36,496 nt of DNA from contig CAMDDX010000029.1 in assembly GCA_945893075.1 (NCBI GenBank), positions 1 to 36,496 on the forward strand, given 5' to 3'. Shown one piece after another: positions 1-7,487 of the stretch. The position numbers and the translations under genes were made by a program. Numbering within the stretch: the first letter of the stretch is position 1; the number at the start of each line of letters is the position of its first letter. The notes under the pieces were generated by a model, which searched no databases, had not been told where the DNA came from, and saw nothing but the letters and a program-made list of their open reading frames with translations. Source of the DNA: Planctomyces sp. SH-PL62 (lineage in GTDB: Bacteria > Planctomycetota > Planctomycetia > Planctomycetales > Planctomycetaceae).

Positions 1-551
1 GCCCGCTCGACCACTTCCTGGTTGAACGAAATGCACTGCCGCAACGGTTGCAGCACTTCGTTGGTCAGCAGGTCGTCGGACAATTGCGTGAATTCCTCCG
101 AGAGCTCCGGGCTGATCTCGCTGCGCGACGGCGGCGACTTGCCGAGCACCGCCGAATCGGAAAGCAACGGCGAGCTGAGCCGTTGCAGCTCTGCAAAGAA
201 TTCGTCGTAGCCGACCGCCACGACGTCAATGAGTTGTTGTTCCTGGTCGGTGCGTGCCAGCGTCTTGGCGTTGTCGAGCAATTTGTCCGTCTTGCTCTTC
301 AGGGCTGCCGCCGTGACGAGGTTTTGCGGATCGCCCGTCCGCAGGAAGCGATTGACGAGATAGCGCACGTCGCGCATCTCGATGTGCAGGTCTTCGATCG
401 CCAGCATCGCGTGCATTTCGCGCACGATCAGATCGGAGCTGGCCTGTTGCTGCTCATTCACGTTCCAGGCCGCGAAGACTCCCAGAGCCAACAGCACGGC
501 GCTCAGTCCGATCATCGGAGCGGCAATTTTCCGAACAACATGCGCTGGCAC
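1..551 (-). CDS. Membrane-anchored sensor protein, N-terminal part (probable histidine kinase)
   Basis: The gene runs off the left edge, so only the first ~183 residues are visible. A GTG at 551 is preferred because GAGGTG lies just upstream; the first in-frame ATG at 523 has no such site. The product starts with a short basic stretch (VVRK) and one hydrophobic segment (about residues 11-28, APMIGLSAVLLALGVFAAW). A helical, charged region follows (SSDLIVREMHAMLAIEDLHIEMRDVRY), suggesting a periplasmic four-helix-bundle sensor as in histidine kinases or chemoreceptors. No kinase, HAMP or output domain is visible, so the kinase call is inference. An inverted repeat lies directly upstream of the start. 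Confidence 0.55.
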   Translation of the reverse strand, partial: MPAHVVRKIAAPMIGLSAVLLALGVFAAWNVNEQQQASSDLIVREMHAMLAIEDLHIEMRDVRYLVNRFLRTGDPQNLVTAAALKSKTDKLLDNAKTLARTDQEQQLIDVVAVGYDEFFAELQRLSSPLLSDSAVLGKSPPSRSEISPELSEEFTQLSDDLLTNEVLQPLRQCISFNQEVVER

Positions 552-565
552 GATGCCACCTCAAA

Positions 566-660
566 GGGGTCGGGTGTGCGAATTTCAGATTTCGCCGATG
601 AGAGCTGGGAACATGGAAAAGTCGAGGGCGGCGAAATCTGAAATTCGCACACCCGACCCC
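566..660. repeat. Inverted repeat with 31-bp perfect arms
   Basis: The left arm is 566-596 and the right arm 630-660, perfectly complementary and separated by 33 bases. The arms begin with GGGGTCGGGTGTGCG. The unit starts about 15 bases upstream of the GTG start of the sensor gene, so its transcript leader would fold strongly. The layout resembles a REP/MITE-type mobile hairpin, but no second copy with this arm sequence lies in the window. Confidence 0.85.
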
Positions 661-718
661 GTAATCGTAGCTGTCGCGTTCGTTGCTCCCCAGCGAACAA
701 TCTTTGGCCAGCGCGCGT

Positions 719-733
719 GGCTAATCATTAGCC
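719..733. promoter_or_regulatory. Short palindrome, possible operator
   Basis: GGCTAATCATTAGCC has 7-bp arms around a single central base. It sits in the divergent intergenic region between the sensor gene and the SulP gene, where a regulator could bind. No direct evidence shows a function, and it may be chance. Confidence 0.2.
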
Positions 734-1038
734 AATGAGCGAACGAACGGATTCAAACTAGCCTGCGATCAGTGTTCGATTTCGCTCGCCGCGCGGCTGA
801 CGAGAATGTCAGAAACTTCGCGGCGCACGACTTCTCGCGGCCTTTGTGTGGAAGAACATCGCGCGGCACGCCGCACAGTCGCTCGATTGGCGAGCGCCGC
901 TTCGATGACGGCACGCTCGCTGCTTTGTCGCCTGCCGACGCACGCTCATCACAAGGTACGACGAAACGCACTGCCATTTCCGATGGCACCGCTTCGCCGG
1001 TCTTGTGATGCGGCGGAGTGCGTCGCAGGAGAATCGCA

Positions 1039-2745
1039 ATGACGGCCAGCAGTTCAGCACTCGCGATGGAAAAACCTCAAAACGGCGTTGCCGGCTTCAA
1101 GCATTTGCGGCACGACATCTTGTCCGGCATCGTGGTTTCGCTGGTGTCGTTGCCACTCTCGTCGGGCATCGCGATCGCGTCGGGCGTGCCGCCGATTTAC
1201 GGATTGATCTCGGCGATCATCGCGGGGCTGATCTTTCCGCTGATCGGCGGCTCATACATGACGATCGCGGGACCGGCGGCGGGATTGGCTCCGGCATTGA
1301 TGGCGATCATGGTCGCGATGGGCGGAGCGGGCGACGCGGACAAAGTGGGGGCCGGATACCACCATCTGCTGGTCATCATCTTCATGGTCGGCTGCATGCA
1401 GTTGGTGATCGCGGCCCTGAAGCTGGCTCGGTTCGCCGCGATGATCCCGATCGCGGTCGTGGAAGGAATGCTCTGTTCGATCGGCTGCCTGATCATCGTC
1501 AAACAACTGCCGAGCTTCTTCGGTTACACGGGCAAAGTTCACGCCCACGAGTTCTTCGAGTACGTCAAGGAAACTCCCGAATTCGCTCGGCATTTGACGA
1601 CGCTGCCGTTCGCGGTTGCGGCCGCCAGCTTGGTGCTGCTGTTCGTGCTGGGAGCGCTGTCCAAGAAAGTGAAGCTGTTTCAGATCGTGCCGCCGCAGTT
1701 GATCGCGGTGGTGTTCGGCGCGGCGCTTGGTTGTTTCCTGAACCTGGGCGGCGTCGCAAGCGGAAAATTCCTGATCCATTTGCCGGAGACGCCATTTCAT
1801 GGAGTTCACGCTCCCGACTTCGCGGGGCTTCTGGCTCGGCAAGATTTGTGGTACGCGGCGATTCTGGCAGTGGTCACGCTGACGTTGATCGACGGCGTTG
1901 AATCGCTCGCGACCGCGCTGGCGATTGACCGCATCGACCCGTTCAAGCGGAAGTCCAACGCGAACCGCGTGCTGCTGGCGATGGGCGTGTGCAACATCGC
2001 GTCCAGCCTGGTCGGCGGTCTGACGATCATCCCCGGCGGCGTGAAGAGCAAAGCCAACATTGCCTCCGGCGGACGCACGCTCTGGGCGAACTTCGCGAAT
2101 GCGATTTGTCTGATTGTCTATCTGATGATCGGAGCGTCGCTCATCAACATGATCCCGAAAGGCGTGTTGGCCGCCGTGCTGATCTTCACCGGCTGGAAGA
2201 TGTGCGAACCGCTCGTCTGGAGGCACATGGCCAAGATCGGCAAAGAGCAACTCGCACTGTTCACGTTCACGGTGTTGGTCACGCTGCTGACCGACCTCTT
2301 GATCGGCATCATTGCCGGAGTCGTCGCGAAGTATTTCTTGAACTTGCTGCTCTGTCGCCAGGCGGTCGCCGCCTCGGATGACGATTCGGTCACGATGAGC
2401 GGCTACATGCTGGATTTCTTTCGCAATCCGGTGGGCAAGAGGACGCTCGACAATGGCCAACTGCATCTCTTCGTAGATAAGCCGCTGGTCTGCTTCAACG
2501 CGATGAAGTTGGAGCAGGAACTCAGCGACCTGCCGATCGAAACCAAGTCGGTGTGCCTGCACCTCGACTCGCGAGTTCCCCTGATCGACCACACGTCCTA
2601 CGAGACGCTGCACCACTTGATCGAGTCGTCCGCACACGGCGACATCCCAATCAAAGTCATCGGACTGGAGCGGATGTTGCGACTGTCGAAACACGCCAGC
2701 TCGGTTCACATCGCCAGCCCGATCCCCGCACCACAACTCGCGTGA
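1039..2745 (+). CDS. SulP family anion transporter
   Basis: This 568-residue inner-membrane protein resembles SulP/SLC26 secondary transporters, which carry sulfate, bicarbonate or other small anions. The SulP signature lies near residues 49-90 (GVPPIYGLISAIIAG, then GGSYMTIAGPAAGLAPAL), and about ten or more hydrophobic segments follow up to residue ~440. The tail (about 465-555), with CLHLDSRVPLIDHTSYETL, looks like a STAS domain, the usual cytoplasmic regulatory module. ATG 1039 is chosen because AGGAGA lies six bases upstream; an earlier in-frame start at 1018 would add seven Arg-rich residues. The substrate cannot be read from the sequence. A hairpin repeat follows the stop codon. Confidence 0.88.
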   Translation: MTASSSALAMEKPQNGVAGFKHLRHDILSGIVVSLVSLPLSSGIAIASGVPPIYGLISAIIAGLIFPLIGGSYMTIAGPAAGLAPALMAIMVAMGGAGDADKVGAGYHHLLVIIFMVGCMQLVIAALKLARFAAMIPIAVVEGMLCSIGCLIIVKQLPSFFGYTGKVHAHEFFEYVKETPEFARHLTTLPFAVAAASLVLLFVLGALSKKVKLFQIVPPQLIAVVFGAALGCFLNLGGVASGKFLIHLPETPFHGVHAPDFAGLLARQDLWYAAILAVVTLTLIDGVESLATALAIDRIDPFKRKSNANRVLLAMGVCNIASSLVGGLTIIPGGVKSKANIASGGRTLWANFANAICLIVYLMIGASLINMIPKGVLAAVLIFTGWKMCEPLVWRHMAKIGKEQLALFTFTVLVTLLTDLLIGIIAGVVAKYFLNLLLCRQAVAASDDDSVTMSGYMLDFFRNPVGKRTLDNGQLHLFVDKPLVCFNAMKLEQELSDLPIETKSVCLHLDSRVPLIDHTSYETLHHLIESSAHGDIPIKVIGLERMLRLSKHASSVHIASPIPAPQLA

Positions 2746-2751
2746 CTCCTG

Positions 2752-2805
2752 TAGCCCGACTCTCTGAGTCGGGACCGATCTGACCCGACTCAGAGAGTCA
2801 GGCTA
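2752..2805. repeat. Inverted repeat after the SulP gene
   Basis: The 22-bp arms at 2752-2773 and 2784-2805 pair with one mismatch around a 10-base loop. The core is CCCGACTCTCTGAGTCGGG, itself palindromic. It lies just behind the transporter stop codon and could end transcription, though no T-run follows. It is one of several long-arm hairpins in this window. Confidence 0.8.
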
Positions 2806-2846
2806 CGAAACTCTTCTTCACCAACCCCGCCTTTTTCTGGAGACCC

Positions 2847-3416
2847 ATGATGTCCGAAGCCGCGACCCTCGCTCTGCCCGTTGCTCACGAGTTTGATAAT
2901 CACGCCACTTCCCATAGTCACGCCGAGACGGCCGCCGCGCAGTCGTTCGCATTTGCGGGTCAACGCTGGCAAAGCGGTCTCGCTCAGGGAGCCAGCGGAA
3001 CCGGGTTGCTCGGCATGGGCTTGTTCCTCTTGAGCCAGATCGGCTCGACCCCAGCGCTGGTCACGCAATTGGCGATTCTGGGAGCCGTCTGTTCCGTCGG
3101 CGGTTTGGCCCTGCTGACGAAATCCATTGGCGATTTATTCGGTCGTCTGGACATCGACGAGACCGGCATCGCGGTTCGTCCCGGCCTCACCGGTTACGCG
3201 ATTGCGTGGAACGAACTGGATCGCTGGGAAGTGAAACTCAATTCGGAACTTCATCCGGAAGCTCACAGCATTCGCTTCTGGACTTCTGGTTCGCCCTGCG
3301 CGCTGTTCATTCCCAACAGTTGGCTGACCCACCACAACCGAGCGGAGATTCGCCGGACCCTGCTGGGGTATGCGGCCGACAAAGCCTCGCATCCAAGTCG
3401 AGCCGTGGGACAATAA
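2847..3416 (+). CDS. Small membrane protein of unknown function
   Basis: A 189-residue protein that I do not recognise. Residues ~1-45 are polar with a His-rich patch (HATSHSHAE). Two hydrophobic segments follow at about 49-65 (TGLLGMGLFLLSQIGS) and 70-92 (VTQLAILGAVCSVGGLALL). The C-terminal ~95 residues look cytoplasmic and beta-rich (IDETGIAVRPGLTGYAIAWNEL), a layout seen in bacterial PH-like membrane proteins. Two adjacent ATG codons (2847 and 2850) are possible starts; GGAG at 2839-2842 is better spaced for the second. It lies between the SulP gene and csrA, with no clear operon link. Confidence 0.65.
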   Translation: MMSEAATLALPVAHEFDNHATSHSHAETAAAQSFAFAGQRWQSGLAQGASGTGLLGMGLFLLSQIGSTPALVTQLAILGAVCSVGGLALLTKSIGDLFGRLDIDETGIAVRPGLTGYAIAWNELDRWEVKLNSELHPEAHSIRFWTSGSPCALFIPNSWLTHHNRAEIRRTLLGYAADKASHPSRAVGQ

Positions 3417-3455
3417 TCAGCGCGGGGTTCCCGATGCCCTTCGCGGATTCCGCCA

Positions 3456-3490
3456 ACCGCAGGTCTCGCGCACGTTGTGAGACCTGCGGT
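3456..3490. other. 12-bp perfect hairpin upstream of csrA
   Basis: ACCGCAGGTCTC (3456-3467) pairs perfectly with GAGACCTGCGGT (3479-3490) around an 11-base loop. It ends 52 bases before the csrA start and 39 bases after the preceding stop codon. No T-run follows, so termination is possible but not shown. It could instead be part of the csrA leader. Confidence 0.6.
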
Positions 3491-3542
3491 CGAATGTCGA
3501 AATGGATTGAGACAGCGGCTTTCCAGTCAAGGAGCGAATCCC

Positions 3543-3794
3543 ATGTTGGTTCTTGCACGTCGTGTTGGCGAAGAGATCGTGATCAACGGCAATGTGCGGA
3601 TCACAGTTTTGCAAACGCGAGGCGGCCAGGTGCGATTGGGAATCACGGCACCTCCGACGGTGCCTGTCCTGCGCAGCGAAGTCCTGGATCGAAGGCCCCA
3701 ATCCTCCGGCAAGCCTCTGATTCTTTCCGACGGTGATCAATCCCGCTCGAACGATGCACCGATCCTGGCAGGCGTCATTGCGATTGCGCGTTAG
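3543..3794 (+). CDS. csrA: Carbon storage regulator CsrA
   Basis: The 83-residue product begins MLVLARRVGEEIVING and continues with VRLGITAPPTVPVLRSEV, the CsrA/RsmA core. CsrA binds GGA-containing loops in mRNA leaders and changes translation or stability of its targets. The conserved Arg of the RNA-binding edge (VPVLR) is present, but the usual REE is RSE. About 25 residues beyond the core (to IAIAR) make it longer than the common 60-75. ATG 3543 follows AAGGAG at 3529-3534. That ribosome site contains GGA, so self-repression is possible but unproven. It converges on frr, with eight bases between the stop codons. Confidence 0.9.
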   Translation: MLVLARRVGEEIVINGNVRITVLQTRGGQVRLGITAPPTVPVLRSEVLDRRPQSSGKPLILSDGDQSRSNDAPILAGVIAIAR

Positions 3795-3802
3795 TTCTGG
3801 AG

Positions 3803-4363
3803 CTACTCCTCCATCACCTGCTTCTCTTTGGCGGCCGCTTCGTCGTTGACCGAGCCTTCAAACTTCTTGGTGAGGCTTTGGATTTCCTCTTTGGTCGCGT
3901 CGCAGAGATCTTCGGTCAGGATCTTGTCCTTCTGCGCGTTGTCGGCGTGCTTGTTGGCATCGCGACGGACGTTGCGGATGGCGACGCGGGCTTCCTCCGC
4001 GAACTCTTTGACGCGCGAGACGAGTTGCTTACGGCGGTCGGTGGAGAGCGGCGGAATGTTCAAGCGGATGACTCGGCCGTCGATCTTCGGGGCGAGTCCC
4101 ACGTCGCTGGATTGGATCGCTTTGCCGATCGCGGCCACGTTGGCCTGGTCATAAGGCCGAATCATGATCTGCTGCGGTTCCGGGACACTGACCTGAGCGA
4201 TCTGCTTGAGCGGCGTTTCCGAGCCGTAGACTTCGACACGGATGTTGTCCACGAGTCCCGGTGTGGCTCGGCCGGTGCGGAGCCCCTTGATCTGGCCGCG
4301 AAAATTGGCGGCGGCCTTTTCCATGCGCTCTTCGCAGTCCAGCAGAATGTCGTCTTGGTCCAT
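3803..4363 (-). CDS. frr: Ribosome recycling factor (RRF)
   Basis: The 186-residue protein matches the full length of RRF, which with EF-G splits the post-termination ribosome. Family hallmarks are visible: GLRTGRATPGLVDNI near residues 28-42, ETPLKQIAQVSVPEPQ, and VIRLNIPPLSTDRRKQLV. ATG 4363 follows AAGGA and matches the family start; a longer open frame upstream runs through a repeat and is not coding. Pyrimidine kinase pyrH and tsf, common neighbours of frr, are absent. An EF-G of possible recycling type is encoded 28 kb away in this window. Confidence 0.95.
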   Translation of the reverse strand: MDQDDILLDCEERMEKAAANFRGQIKGLRTGRATPGLVDNIRVEVYGSETPLKQIAQVSVPEPQQIMIRPYDQANVAAIGKAIQSSDVGLAPKIDGRVIRLNIPPLSTDRRKQLVSRVKEFAEEARVAIRNVRRDANKHADNAQKDKILTEDLCDATKEEIQSLTKKFEGSVNDEAAAKEKQVMEE

Positions 4364-4378
4364 GATCAGTCCTTGTTC

Positions 4379-4436
4379 GTGGGGCAGGTTTTCCACCTGC
4401 CGACGGAGAAGCGGGCAGGTTGAAAACCTGCCCCAC
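4379..4436. repeat. GTGGGGCAGG inverted repeat, copy 1
   Basis: Arms 4379-4401 and 4414-4436 are 23 bp long and pair with one mismatch around a 12-base centre. The outer part, GTGGGGCAGGTTTTC, is identical to the repeat at 21851-21913. It lies immediately upstream of the frr start on the reverse strand, so it falls in the frr leader. Confidence 0.85.
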
Positions 4437-4563
4437 AGCACGTCGGAAACTTATCGGATCGGCGAGTTGATGCAAGCATCGCTCGCGACGCAACGGATTC
4501 CCGTCGTCCACTTGCCGACGGCCCATTCGCGCGTATCATGCCGCCCAGCCCGGTGCCGCTTTG

Positions 4564-5781
4564 ATGGGCTTGATCTCGGCACATTGCTTTATGTCGCACG
4601 ACAAACCGCTGGAGGACGTGAATGACACGTCCGGCCCCGATCCGAGTTCCAAAGAGCGTGACCGTTCCGCTCGCAAGCGCGGCAACGAAAAGCTGCGGAG
4701 GCAGATTGTCTTCGAGGCCGCGCGGCTGATGTACCGCCGCGAAGAGAAAGAGTATTACCGCGCGAAGCTCAAAGCCGCGCGGGCCATCTGCCAAGGCTGG
4801 GTGAAGCCGTCCGACCTGCCCAGCAACACCGAAATTCGTGACGAGATTCAGCGGATGGCGTTCCTCTTCGAGGGGGACTCGCGACACGATCATCTCCGCG
4901 ACATGCGAATCGAAGCGTTGCGGGTGATGCGGTTGCTGGCGGCGTTTAAGCCGAAGCTGATCGGCAGCACGTTGACCGGGCATGTGCGGCACGGCTCGGA
5001 CATTGACTTACATGTCTTCACGTCGAGCGCCGAATCGGTCGCGATGGTTTTGGATCAGGAAGGGATGACGTTTGACATCGAGAACAAGCGCGTCCGCAAG
5101 CACGGTGAAGAGCGGGTCTTCACTCACATCCACATTCAAGACCGGTTTCCGATTGAGCTGACGCTCTACTCGGTCGAGAAGCTGGCCTATGTCTTCAAGA
5201 GTTCGATCACCGGCAAAGCGATCGAACGCGCGTCGCTCGCCGAGTTTGAGCAACTGCTCCGCCACGAGTATCCCGACATCGAACTCGACGACGAAGTCCT
5301 CGATGCCGAGAGCAAGGTCGATCGCTTTCAAGTTTTTCGTTCGCTGCTGCTGCCGCTGGAGGGAGTCGGCCAATCGAAGAAGCATCATCCGGAAGGGGAC
5401 GTGCTCTATCACAGCCTGCAAGTCTTCGAGTTGGCTCGCGATGAACTCCCCTACGACGAGGAGTTTCTGCTGGCCGCGCTGCTGCACGATATCGGCAAGG
5501 GACTCGATCCCGACGACCACGTCGCCGCCGCGCTCGAAGCGCTGGGCGAGTTCATCACGCCGCGCACCGCGTGGTTCATCGAGCACCACATGGAAGCCCA
5601 CCTCGTCGCCGACGGCACGATCGGCTTCCGCGCGCGGCACCGCCTGCGCGAGTCTCCTGATTACGACGAGTTGATGCTGCTCCAAAAATGCGACCGCGGC
5701 GGTCGAGTGCGCGGAATGCAGGTGATGGAAGTCGATGAGGCTCTCGACTTCTTGCGCGAACTGGCGCGGATGAATGGATAG
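4564..5781 (+). CDS. Nucleotidyltransferase-HD domain protein
   Basis: About 405 residues. Residues ~40-125 are helical and charged. A nucleotidyltransferase fold follows, with GSTLTGHVRHGSDIDLHVF near 134-152, giving the G-S and D-x-D metal-binding pattern of the polymerase-beta superfamily. Residues ~275-360 form an HD domain: H283 (LYHSL), H308-D309 (LLHDIGKG) and H319. This resembles the layout of CCA-adding or GlnD-like enzymes, but the protein matches neither fully. The substrate is unknown; tRNA or nucleotide metabolism is a guess. The start is uncertain: ATG 4564 or ATG 4591, neither with a clear ribosome site. Confidence 0.75.
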   Translation: MGLISAHCFMSHDKPLEDVNDTSGPDPSSKERDRSARKRGNEKLRRQIVFEAARLMYRREEKEYYRAKLKAARAICQGWVKPSDLPSNTEIRDEIQRMAFLFEGDSRHDHLRDMRIEALRVMRLLAAFKPKLIGSTLTGHVRHGSDIDLHVFTSSAESVAMVLDQEGMTFDIENKRVRKHGEERVFTHIHIQDRFPIELTLYSVEKLAYVFKSSITGKAIERASLAEFEQLLRHEYPDIELDDEVLDAESKVDRFQVFRSLLLPLEGVGQSKKHHPEGDVLYHSLQVFELARDELPYDEEFLLAALLHDIGKGLDPDDHVAAALEALGEFITPRTAWFIEHHMEAHLVADGTIGFRARHRLRESPDYDELMLLQKCDRGGRVRGMQVMEVDEALDFLRELARMNG

Positions 5782-5794
5782 GCTGCGTCGCATC

Positions 5795-5852
5795 AAAGTA
5801 GACCGGTCACTCCGTGACCGGAATTCGAGTCACGGAGTGACTCGTCTACTTT
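5795..5852. repeat. Inverted repeat between convergent genes
   Basis: Arms 5795-5818 and 5829-5852 (24 bp, two mismatches, 10-base loop) share the core GTCACTCCGTGAC. The right arm includes the stop codon (5846-5848) and last codon of the reverse-strand esterase. It could stop transcription from both sides. Confidence 0.8.
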
Positions 5853-7144
5853 GCCGGCAGCTTGCGATCCGCGAAGTCGAGGATGCGTTGCCAGTAGGCT
5901 CGATTGAGAACGTGCTTTTCGTCGCGACGGTACTGCACGAGGTCGCCACAATTGGCGTCGGTGAAAGCTTCGTCGCCGCTCACGAGCCCACTACCGACGA
6001 GGCCGCGACCGCCAAGAAACTTGTAGACCTTGTCGGCTCCTTTCAGCGACAGCATGGCGTTGTCGAAGTTGGCCCACTTGTCTTGATCCCCCTCGCCATC
6101 GAACAGCGGGCGCGGAGCGACCAAGGCCACCAGCAAGTGTTGGTCGATGGGGAGCTTCGTTTCGTTGCCGCCGAACGGCACGAACGAGTCGCTGAACCAG
6201 TGCGGGAAGACTCGATTGATCCGCTCGATGGTCTCCTGATCGTTGCCGCGGTTCAGAGCCATGCCACCAGTGCCTGACTGATGCGGCACCGACAGCGCGA
6301 TCCGTTCGTCGAACGCCGCTGCGAACAGTGCGGTCTTACCGAGCCGCGAATGGCCAACGGCACAAATGCGTGTCTTGTCGATGTCCGGCCGCGTCACGAG
6401 ATAATCGACAGCGCGAGACAGTCCCCATGCCCAGGCTCGAATCGTCCCCCAATCATTCGGGCCGAGTTTGTCTTGTCCGGCTGGCAAGTAGTGCGGATGA
6501 ATGCCGTCGGTCAGTTCCGGCGTGTCGGGGTCGAGATCCGCGTTATAGAGCGTCGCCAGCGCGTAACCTCGCTCGACCAGCAAGTCGGGACACCAGACGT
6601 CCTTTTGTGTTCCACGTCCTTTGTCGGTCGCGCGTTCGTTCTCGACGCCGGCACAGCTCTTGTAAATCCACTGCGACGGCAGCGCGATCTGCGGATCAGC
6701 CAGGACCGTGTGATTGCCGCAGAAGTTCAACCCGACAAAGACCGGAGCCGGCCCTTTGCGTCCGTTGGGCACGATCAACAGGAGATTGATGGGCGGCGCG
6801 GTCTTCGGTCCGAATTTGATCGTGACTTCGCGGAGCGTGGCTTTGCCATCGAGACACTTCTCGTCGGTGCGGACAATGGTCGCGGTGAGATTGTCCGGAG
6901 ACGGTGGAGCCTTGCCATACATGTAGTGCTCGAAGAGCGATTTGAGTTCTGGCCGTCGTTTGTTGAACCAATCGTCTCGCGTACGCACCGGCGTGCCGTC
7001 GAGCATCACGAGCGGATCGGGCGGCTCCGGGCGGATGAGAAGTTGCTCGAAGGCTGGGAACTCATCGGCCGATACCGTTCCGAGACTCAGGCCACACAGC
7101 ACCGCGAATATCCACGCACGACGCACGATTCTCTCGCGTAACAT
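5846..7144 (-). CDS. Secreted CE15-like esterase (alpha/beta hydrolase)
   Basis: The 432-residue product has a signal peptide (positive start, hydrophobic stretch, then VSADE near residue 27). It resembles the glucuronoyl/acetylxylan esterase-like hydrolases common in planctomycetes. The nucleophile elbow is GHSRLGK, with Ser266; His411 (RDEKHVLNRAYW) is the likely catalytic His, and an acid near 351-353 (FDGEGDQ) may complete the triad. True CE15 enzymes have GCSRxGK, so the Cys is replaced by His here. A role in cleaving ester links of plant or algal polysaccharides is inferred from the family. ATG 7144 follows GGGAG. The stop codon lies inside a hairpin repeat. Confidence 0.82.
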   Translation of the reverse strand: MLRERIVRRAWIFAVLCGLSLGTVSADEFPAFEQLLIRPEPPDPLVMLDGTPVRTRDDWFNKRRPELKSLFEHYMYGKAPPSPDNLTATIVRTDEKCLDGKATLREVTIKFGPKTAPPINLLLIVPNGRKGPAPVFVGLNFCGNHTVLADPQIALPSQWIYKSCAGVENERATDKGRGTQKDVWCPDLLVERGYALATLYNADLDPDTPELTDGIHPHYLPAGQDKLGPNDWGTIRAWAWGLSRAVDYLVTRPDIDKTRICAVGHSRLGKTALFAAAFDERIALSVPHQSGTGGMALNRGNDQETIERINRVFPHWFSDSFVPFGGNETKLPIDQHLLVALVAPRPLFDGEGDQDKWANFDNAMLSLKGADKVYKFLGGRGLVGSGLVSGDEAFTDANCGDLVQYRRDEKHVLNRAYWQRILDFADRKLPAK

Positions 7145-7487
7145 CAGCAGGCTCCCTTGCAGTAAAACGAACCAATTTTGACGGCCAGTTGACGCTCAGG
7201 CTACCGCTCGAATGTTGAGCGCCGCAATGCAGTCGCGATCGGCACGAGCCTGAGCGGAGCCTGCCTTGCGTGCCTATTTCGTCGCTCCTACAACAACCGC
7301 CGCATGGCGAGGCTTGTAGTGACCGCATTGATGCGGTCCCTGAGATTGACCCGATGAATCGGGTCACTACGAGCATCACGACGAACGGAATGAAACCGTT
7401 TGACCCAGTCCGTGGTACGACGGACCTCGTGCGTGAAAACCAAACAGCCGTCCGAGACGGCGTCTCTTTTTGCAGATCGGATCGAAC
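7145..7487. other. Gene-free divergent region
   Basis: This separates the reverse-strand esterase from the forward-strand secreted protein. It contains the hairpin repeat at 7316-7370. The flanking open frames lack start signals and known features. No promoter could be placed with confidence. Confidence 0.5.
7316..7370. repeat. Double-hairpin inverted repeat
   Basis: The unit starts GTAGTGACC and ends GGTCACTAC. Each half is itself a palindrome: GACCGCATTGATGCGGTC (7321-7338) and GACCCGATGAATCGGGTC (7348-7365). The transcript can therefore fold as two small hairpins or as one imperfect long stem. Confidence 0.75.

Larger units (their letters stand above)
552..1038. other. Gene-free divergent intergenic region
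   Basis: This stretch separates the reverse-strand sensor gene from the forward-strand SulP transporter, so it should carry promoters for both. It holds a long inverted repeat (566-660) and a short palindrome (719-733). Open frames of about 78 codons exist on both strands around 753-1040, but none has a plausible start site or recognisable product. I could not place a convincing promoter. Confidence 0.5.

Noticed and set aside
48..641. 197-codon forward frame at the left edge
   Set aside because: It runs through the inverted repeat, and the reverse strand encodes a coherent membrane sensor with a good ribosome site.
753..1060. Short frames on both strands upstream of the SulP gene
   Set aside because: They overlap each other, lack ribosome sites and show no known motif.
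1252..2736. 494-codon open frame on the reverse strand opposite the SulP gene
   Set aside because: It has no recognisable domain, and the opposite strand carries a clear SulP transporter. Long antisense frames are common in GC-rich codon-biased DNA.
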